A stretch of 64,000 nt of DNA, taken from positions 62,001-126,000 of the forward strand of contig NZ_CP110011.1 of NCBI RefSeq assembly GCF_025947345.1. Direction: 5' to 3'. Position numbers and translations under genes: made by a program. This document shows positions 59,172-64,000 of this stretch, one piece after another (position 1 is the stretch's first letter; every line of letters begins with the position of its first letter). The DNA comes from Flavobacterium sp. N502536 (GTDB taxonomy: Bacteria > Bacteroidota > Bacteroidia > Flavobacteriales > Flavobacteriaceae). A model generated the notes under the pieces. It had not been told where the DNA came from. It made no database searches and worked only from the letters and a program-made list of their open reading frames with translations.

Positions 59172-60317
59172 TTACTGTTTTTCGTGTTTATAATCATTAA
59201 TTGCTTTTTGATACAAGGCTTCGTATTGAGGCAATATGGTTTTGATGTCAAATTTTTTAGCAACTTCTAATGCATTTGCTTTAAACTGATTTAAAACATC
59301 ATCATCTTTTAGTATTTTGATTGCATTAGCGGCCATTTCTTCCACATTACCCACATTACTCAAATAACCTGAAAATCCGTCAAAATTAACTTCCGGCAAA
59401 CCGCCTGAGTTACTAGAAATTACAGGAACCCCGCTGGACATTGCTTCTAAAGCTGCCAAACCAAAACTTTCGGTTTCTGAAGGAAGCAGGAACAAATCAG
59501 TAAAACACAAGATTTTATCAATCTCATTACTGTTTCCAAAGAAAATTACTTTGTCGTAAATGCCAAGTTCCATGCATAAAATTTCAGCTTTTTCTTTCTC
59601 AGGACCATCCCCCACCATCATCAGTTTCGCCGGGATTTCTTTCTGAATATTATAGAAAATCTTAATAATATCTGGTATTCTTTTCACTTTTCTAAAGTTA
59701 CTGATGTGCGTAATAATACGCTCGTCTTCCTTCGCCATCACATAACGATGACAAGGTACCTGAGGGTCTTTTTTAATCTTATCCAGTTCTATAAAATTCG
59801 GAATCACTCTAATCTTATTCTTGATGTTGAATAATTTCAAGGTATCGTCTTTCAAACTTTGAGAAACCGAAGTCACATAGTCTGATTTATTGATACTAAA
59901 GGTTACCGCAGGTTTATAAAATGGGTGATTTCCAACCAGCGTAATATCAGTTCCGTGAAGCGTAGTGATCATTGGAAGATTAATTCCTTCATTCTTCAAC
60001 ATCTGCTTCGCCATATAACCCGCATATGCATGAGGAATGGCATAATGCACATGAAGTACTTCAATTTTATATAATTTCACCATATCAACCAATTTGCTTG
60101 ACAGCGCCAACTCGTAAGGCTGATAGTGGAAAAGAGGATATTCAGGAACGTTTACTTCGTGATAATGAACATTAGGATTTAAAAGTGCCAACCGTACCGG
60201 CTGACTGTAGGTAATAAAATGGATTTCGTGTCCGCGTCTGGCTAATTCAAGGCCTAATTCAGTTGCAACTACACCACTACCTCCAAATGTCGGATAACAA
60301 ACTATTGCTATTTTCAT
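59172..60317 (-). CDS. bshA: Bacillithiol synthesis glycosyltransferase BshA
   Basis: A 381-residue GT4 enzyme. It starts MKIAIVCYPTFGGSGVVATE, the BshA hallmark, and has HVHYAIPHAYAGYMAKQ, MVGDGPEKEKAE and EMASSGVPVIS-type ESFGLAALEAMSSGVPV. It joins GlcNAc from UDP-GlcNAc to L-malate, the first step of bacillithiol synthesis. Presence implies this organism uses bacillithiol as a low-molecular-weight thiol, as other Bacteroidota do. bshB and bshC are not in the window. Confidence 0.94.
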   Translation of the reverse strand: MKIAIVCYPTFGGSGVVATELGLELARRGHEIHFITYSQPVRLALLNPNVHYHEVNVPEYPLFHYQPYELALSSKLVDMVKLYKIEVLHVHYAIPHAYAGYMAKQMLKNEGINLPMITTLHGTDITLVGNHPFYKPAVTFSINKSDYVTSVSQSLKDDTLKLFNIKNKIRVIPNFIELDKIKKDPQVPCHRYVMAKEDERIITHISNFRKVKRIPDIIKIFYNIQKEIPAKLMMVGDGPEKEKAEILCMELGIYDKVIFFGNSNEIDKILCFTDLFLLPSETESFGLAALEAMSSGVPVISSNSGGLPEVNFDGFSGYLSNVGNVEEMAANAIKILKDDDVLNQFKANALEVAKKFDIKTILPQYEALYQKAINDYKHEKQ

Positions 60318-60420
60318 GTATTAAATTTAGTAACTACGAAAGTACTTAAAAATAGCTTTTAATTAATCTTTTAAAATGTTAGATTTTTGTGAATAATAGA
60401 CTTTATACTTTTTCGATTTT

Positions 60421-60453
60421 AAACCCGACAGGTTTTAAAAACCTGTCGGGTTT
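60421..60453 (-). terminator. Hairpin with the same 15-base arms as at 43655
   Basis: AAACCCGACAGGTTT and its reverse complement with a 3-base loop. It lies downstream of the minus-strand gene at 60524. No strong T-run on the minus strand, so it may add to the next terminator. Confidence 0.6.
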
Positions 60454-60471
60454 AGAATAATCCGTTAAAAC

Positions 60472-60507
60472 AAGAAAGGCGCAAAATCTAAATTTTACGC
60501 CTTTTCT
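60472..60507 (-). terminator. Terminator of the conserved 160-residue protein gene
   Basis: AAGAAAGGCGCAAAAT pairs with ATTTTACGCCTTTTCTT with a few mismatches; T-rich DNA follows on the minus strand. Confidence 0.7.
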
Positions 60508-60523
60508 TTATTTTAAATTCTTC

Positions 60524-61006
60524 TTAGAAAAATCTGCTATGCCAACTATCGGCAGCAGGAACTTCCCATGATTCGTTGAATTCTTCAATATTATTTACCA
60601 GATTGTTAAATACAATTGTATTCTCTGATACTGATTTGTCTTTAACCATTTTCTTGAAATCGATTAAAGGTTTGTGTGCGATATGCTCACCCAGTTTAAA
60701 AGTCACGTTCATTTTGTCTAACAAATCAACGTTGTACTTTTTTTCCAAGCTTTGGATAAACTCCACCGAGCTATCGATCGAACAACCTGTTGCAGCCTGC
60801 ACTTCCTGATTTACAGCCAAAATAATAAATCGGTTGTATTTCAACAGGTACGAAGCCTCCAGACTTGTTCCGTGTGCTGCCCATCCTTCTACAAAAGTTT
60901 TCAGATCGGCTTCTATTTCAGAAAATTCTTCCTCAGAAAACTTTCTGTTTGATTGATAAATCCAGACTCTGGATTCACCAGGTAAATTTTCAAAAGGTAT
61001 ATACAT
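60524..61006 (-). CDS. Conserved Bacteroidota protein of unknown function (160 aa)
   Basis: A soluble, mixed-charge protein without signal peptide. It starts MYIPFENLPGESRVWIYQSN and ends EVPAADSWHSRFF. Databases often label this family ABC transporter ATPase, but no Walker A, Walker B or ABC signature is present, so that name is not supported. It is conserved next to the CCG Fe-S gene in Flavobacteriia. Residues FVEGWAAHGTSL and SIEKKYNVDLLDKMNVTFK-like stretches suggest an alpha/beta domain. Function unknown. Confidence 0.82.
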   Translation of the reverse strand: MYIPFENLPGESRVWIYQSNRKFSEEEFSEIEADLKTFVEGWAAHGTSLEASYLLKYNRFIILAVNQEVQAATGCSIDSSVEFIQSLEKKYNVDLLDKMNVTFKLGEHIAHKPLIDFKKMVKDKSVSENTIVFNNLVNNIEEFNESWEVPAADSWHSRFF

Positions 61007-61085
61007 TTTTTAATTTTAGATTGTTGATTTTAGATTTTATATTGGGAAAGTTTCAAGTTTCAAGTTTCAGGTTTCAAGTTAAAAA
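61007..61085. repeat. TTTTAGATT and TTTCAAG word arrays
   Basis: TTTTAGATTGTTGATTTTAGA words (61014-61040) are followed by TTTCAAG/TTTCAGG words (61048-61080), the two word families also seen at 13.46 and 13.93 kb. Confidence 0.7.
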
Positions 61086-61123
61086 CTTAGTTCCTTAGCT
61101 CCTCAGAACCTTAGCCCCTCCTT

Positions 61124-61915
61124 CTACAAATCCTGTGCATTTGCAATTAACTCTGCAATATCCATTACTTTCACTTGCCCTTCTTTCTCCTGATGTTTAA
61201 TACCATCGGTTAACATCGTATTGCAAAACGGACATCCGGCTGCAATAATATCCGGTTTTACTTCCAAAGCATCTTCGGTACGCAAAACGTTCACTTCTTT
61301 ATTTCCCGGTTCGGCATCTTTAAACATTTGTGCTCCACCAGCTCCACAACATAATCCGTTTGCTTTTGAGCGCTTCATCTCAACCAGCTCAACATCCAGT
61401 TTCTGAATTAAGTCTCTTGGTGCTTCGTATACTTTATTTGCTCTTCCTAAATAACAAGGGTCATGAAAAGTGATTTTCTTCCCTTTAAACTGACCACCTT
61501 CAACGGTTAATCTGCCATCATCAATCAATGACTTTAAAAACTCTGTATGATGAATAACATCGTACTGACCTCCTAATTCCGGATATTCATTTTTTAAAGT
61601 ATTGAAACAATGCGGACAAGCGGTAACAATTTTTTTGGCTTCATATGCATTAAGCACCTCGATATTCATCATGGCCTGCATTTGAAACAAAAACTCATTT
61701 CCGGCACGTTTTGCCGGATCTCCGGTACAGCTTTCTTCCGTACCCAAAACCGCAAACGAAACGTTAGTACGATTTAAGATTCGTACAAATGCTTTTGTAA
61801 TTTTCTTTGCTCTATCATCAAAACTCCCTGCGCAACCAACCCAAAATAAAACTTCCGGTTGTGTTCCCTGGGCTAGCATTTCAGCCATTGTTGGCACTAC
61901 TAAACTTTCTGACAT
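61124..61915 (-). CDS. CCG-domain Fe-S protein (HdrB-like)
   Basis: A 263-residue cytosolic protein with two CCG modules: FWVGCAGSFDDR with ACPHCFNTLKNEYP, and HDPCYLGRANKVYE with LCCGAGGAQMF and AGCPFCNTMLTDG. In heterodisulfide-reductase HdrB such cysteines bind non-cubane clusters. It is directly downstream of the membrane Fe-S gene (133 bases), so the two most likely form one redox complex. Partner and electron acceptor are unknown in Flavobacteriia. Confidence 0.92.
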   Translation of the reverse strand: MSESLVVPTMAEMLAQGTQPEVLFWVGCAGSFDDRAKKITKAFVRILNRTNVSFAVLGTEESCTGDPAKRAGNEFLFQMQAMMNIEVLNAYEAKKIVTACPHCFNTLKNEYPELGGQYDVIHHTEFLKSLIDDGRLTVEGGQFKGKKITFHDPCYLGRANKVYEAPRDLIQKLDVELVEMKRSKANGLCCGAGGAQMFKDAEPGNKEVNVLRTEDALEVKPDIIAAGCPFCNTMLTDGIKHQEKEGQVKVMDIAELIANAQDL

Positions 61916-61916
61916 C

Positions 61917-62048
61917 TTCTTTTGTTGTTAAATCGGTTAATTGTTTATTTGGTTAATCGCACTCCTTGCCATAACCCTACTAAAAAACCTTATATTTTAT
62001 TCCAATCGATTAAAGGGTTGAACCAATAACCAATTAAACTTTTTTTTT
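61917..62048. repeat. GGTTAAT / ATTAACC-type word array
   Basis: TCGGTTAATTG and TGGTTAATCG words on the left, CCAATAACCAATTAAAC on the right. It fills the gap between the two Fe-S genes and resembles the array at 14.96-15.1 kb. Confidence 0.65.
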
Positions 62049-63380
62049 TTAATTTTCGTTTTTCCAATTCAAGCGGTCCTGCTGGCTGTATTGCCAAGGC
62101 GCTCCGTTGTTTTCGATATTCGTCATCATGGCATTCAATGACATCGGAGCAGCACTTTGTTCCATTACCAAATAACGACGCATGTCCATAATAATAGACA
62201 ACGGACTGATGTTTACAGGGCATTCCTCCACACAGGCGTTACAAGATGTACAAGCCCATAATTCTTCAGGAGTGATATAATCGTTTAATAATGTTTTATT
62301 ATCCGGAACAAAAACTCCTTTATTGGCGTCTATGTTTTTACCCACTTCCTGCAAACGATCTCTTGTATCCATCATAATTTTACGAGGAGACAATTTTTTA
62401 CCCGTTTGATTTGCCGGACATGATGATGTACAACGACCACACTCTGTACAGGTATAAGCATTTAAAAGCTGTACCCAGTTTAAATCCTGAACATCACTTG
62501 CTCCAAATTTTGCCGGAGCAGTATTTTCATCAACAGGAGCAGCCGCAAACGGATCTGCATTTGGATCCATCATTAACTTTACTTCTTTGGTAACCGATTC
62601 CAAATTATCAAACTGTCCTTCCGGGTTCAGGTTGGCAAAATAAGTGTTCGGGAAGGCCAAAAGAATGTGTAAATGTTTGGAGAAGTACAAGTAGTTCATA
62701 AAAACCAAAATACCCGCTATATGCAGCCACCAAAAGACTTCAAATAATAGCACCACCAATTCATTGGACATTCCGTTAAAAATTGGTGCGATGAACTGAC
62801 TGATTGGAAAGCTGCCTGCTTTATGAAAAACAGCATCCGGAACATTCTGTAAATGCAGATCGGAAGCGTTCATTAACAAAAACAACATCATCAAAACAGT
62901 TTCGAAGTACAAAATGTAATTGGCATCACTTTTTGGGAAACCATCTAGATCAGGATTTATGAAACGTTTCAATCGAATCACATTTCTTCTGATCCAAAAA
63001 ACAGTAACAGCAAAAATTACAAGTACCGCTAATATCTCAAATGAAGCAATTAAAACATCATATACTACTCCTAAATAAGGCGCAAAAATTCTATGTGTTC
63101 CAAACAACCCGTCGATAATGATCTCGAGTAATTCGATATTAATAATTATAAAACCAACGTAAACAAAGATATGAAGTATTCCAGCTACAGGGCGTCTCAC
63201 CATTTTTGACTGCCCAAGAGCAATCAATGCCATGTTTTTCCAACGTGCTTTAGAATTATCTTTTCGGTTTACATCTACTCCCAGATTAATATTTCGGATG
63301 ATTTTTTTTACGCTCGATGCAAAAAAACCGAAACCAATAATAAGAAGTATAGCGAATAAAATATTATCTAAATAACTCAT
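62049..63380 (-). CDS. Membrane-bound (Fe-S) oxidoreductase, HdrC/NarI-like
   Basis: A 443-residue inner-membrane protein. About five hydrophobic helices in the first 270 residues with possible haem histidines, then two ferredoxin-type clusters in the soluble tail: CTECGRCTSSCP and CTSCNACVEECP. This is the heterodisulfide-reductase-C/NarI-like layout. It could take electrons from the quinone pool and pass them to the CCG protein. It overlaps nothing and is 5 bases from the MlaD-like gene upstream, so these genes form one operon. Confidence 0.9.
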   Translation of the reverse strand: MSYLDNILFAILLIIGFGFFASSVKKIIRNINLGVDVNRKDNSKARWKNMALIALGQSKMVRRPVAGILHIFVYVGFIIINIELLEIIIDGLFGTHRIFAPYLGVVYDVLIASFEILAVLVIFAVTVFWIRRNVIRLKRFINPDLDGFPKSDANYILYFETVLMMLFLLMNASDLHLQNVPDAVFHKAGSFPISQFIAPIFNGMSNELVVLLFEVFWWLHIAGILVFMNYLYFSKHLHILLAFPNTYFANLNPEGQFDNLESVTKEVKLMMDPNADPFAAAPVDENTAPAKFGASDVQDLNWVQLLNAYTCTECGRCTSSCPANQTGKKLSPRKIMMDTRDRLQEVGKNIDANKGVFVPDNKTLLNDYITPEELWACTSCNACVEECPVNISPLSIIMDMRRYLVMEQSAAPMSLNAMMTNIENNGAPWQYSQQDRLNWKNEN

Positions 63381-63385
63381 TCTAA

Positions 63386-64000
63386 TTAATTTTTAGTAGT
63401 TGGGTTAGCTTCTTCAGTTGGTGCTACATAAGGTTTGTTTTTCTTTCCGAAAAGAGAAACATTTACATAACGTGTCGGGTAAAGACGAACGTCCTGCAAC
63501 AATAATTCAAGCTCTTTTGAAGTTTTCGCTAAATTATTATACAAAGCATCATCATTTAACAATTTACCGGCAGTACCTTTTCCTGAGTTTAAATTACTCA
63601 TAAGACCGTCAACTTTAGCCAAAGTCTGATTCAGGTTTCTAACCGTTTTTCCTAAATCTGCCTTGTTTAAAGAATCTGATATTTTATTAAAGTTACTTGA
63701 CATTTTATTAAAGTTGGTTACCACTCCGTTAATCTGCCCTTTATTGGTATCCAGAATCGAATTGATACTTCCCGAAGCTTTGTGAAACTGCTCCATCGTC
63801 TGGCTCAGTTCAGCTAAAGTTTTCTTCAGGTCCTCTTGTCCTTTTTTGTCTAAAACATTGTTCAATCCGGAAACCAGATTGTCAATATTCACCAACATTT
63901 TCTCTAATTTTATCTGAATAGGCTCAATTTTTCCGCCTAAAGATTCTTTCAGTCCTAATTCCACAACAGGAGTTAAAGTCTGCCCGTCAGCAGCAGGTTC
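63386..64000 (-). CDS. MlaD-family lipid-transport protein, C-terminal part (cut by window edge)
   Basis: The reading frame stays open to the right edge, where codons for E-P-A-A-D-G-Q-T-L precede the GTG near 63964, so the gene starts beyond the window. Visible are about 205 residues: coiled-coil segments (KTLAELSQTMEQFHKASGSI, NLNQTLAKVDGLMSNL) and a GKGTAGKLLNDDALYNNL motif found in the C-terminal part of MCE/MlaD proteins of Bacteroidota. The MCE domain itself is missing. Such proteins carry phospholipids between membranes. The tail ends PTTKN. Confidence 0.8.
   Translation of the reverse strand, partial: EPAADGQTLTPVVELGLKESLGGKIEPIQIKLEKMLVNIDNLVSGLNNVLDKKGQEDLKKTLAELSQTMEQFHKASGSINSILDTNKGQINGVVTNFNKMSSNFNKISDSLNKADLGKTVRNLNQTLAKVDGLMSNLNSGKGTAGKLLNDDALYNNLAKTSKELELLLQDVRLYPTRYVNVSLFGKKNKPYVAPTEEANPTTKN

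Noticed and set aside
60524..61006. Calling the 160-residue protein an ABC transporter ATPase
   Set aside because: No Walker A, Walker B or ABC signature is present and the length is too short for an ABC domain.
63386..63964. Treating the GTG near 63964 as the start of the MlaD-like gene
   Set aside because: The frame is open through to the window edge and lacks the MCE domain and membrane anchor expected at the N-terminus, so the gene is cut by the window.

Overview
The window is AT-rich and reads as the chromosome of a Bacteroidota species, most likely a Flavobacterium close to F. johnsoniae. Support comes from type IX secretion (T9SS) signals on large secreted proteins, a SprB-type adhesin with PorP/SprF and OmpA partners, a SusC/SusD chitin-utilisation locus, BshA (bacillithiol), a NagB deaminase fused to a LmbE-like domain, few Shine-Dalgarno sites, and promoters of the TTTG-N17-21-TAnnTTTG type. 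I saw no rRNA, tRNA, transposase, prophage or CRISPR array. One structured RNA, the SRP RNA, is visible.

Layout. (1) 1-10.9 kb: a 2611-residue cell-surface adhesin with 18 near-identical SprB repeats, followed by its PorP/SprF-like and OmpA/TPR/PD40 partner genes. (2) 11.1-15.7 kb, minus strand: pyrR, pyrB, a small STAS-like protein, ribonuclease Z, pdxH and a CAP-domain lipoprotein, separated by unusual short-word repeat arrays. (3) 15.7-19 kb, plus strand: a 110-bp tandem repeat, a DHFR/RibD-like reductase, a Crp/Fnr regulator with a palindromic box next to it, a DUF418-like membrane protein and a VOC protein. (4) 19-25 kb: a T9SS-exported purple-acid-type phosphatase, a tiny lipoprotein/membrane peptide, an ABC-F ATPase with one degenerate composite ATP site, and a TlpA-like thioredoxin. 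(5) 25.3-43.5 kb: a chitin-utilisation locus with two-domain GH18 chitinase, GH20 hexosaminidase, NagB-LmbE fusion, SusD, SusC, LytS/LytTR two-component system and an MFS amino-sugar transporter. (6) 43.7-54.4 kb: transaldolase-like enzyme, SDR, SRP RNA, glutaminyl cyclase, hutI, hutG, a coiled-coil protein, a DEAD-box helicase and a TPR hybrid histidine kinase. (7) 54.5-64 kb: DAACS symporter, aroC, LpxH-like phosphatase, a small beta-barrel, a PrcB-like lipoprotein, bshA, and a minus-strand run of conserved protein, CCG Fe-S protein, membrane Fe-S protein and a truncated MlaD-like gene that runs off the right end.

How genes work together. The chitin locus is a full pathway. Secreted ChiA cuts chitin, SusC/SusD bind and import oligomers, GH20 releases GlcNAc, the MFS carrier takes it across the inner membrane, and NagB makes fructose-6-phosphate. 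The divergent LytS/LytTR pair is the likely local control. The adhesin, SprF-like and OmpA genes form a T9SS surface module.

The least explained signals are non-coding: quasi-palindromic arrays of 7-12 bp words between housekeeping genes, a repeated inverted-repeat element at 46.8 and 51.9 kb, a shared hairpin stem at 43.7 and 60.4 kb, and the 110-bp tandem repeat at 15.7 kb.
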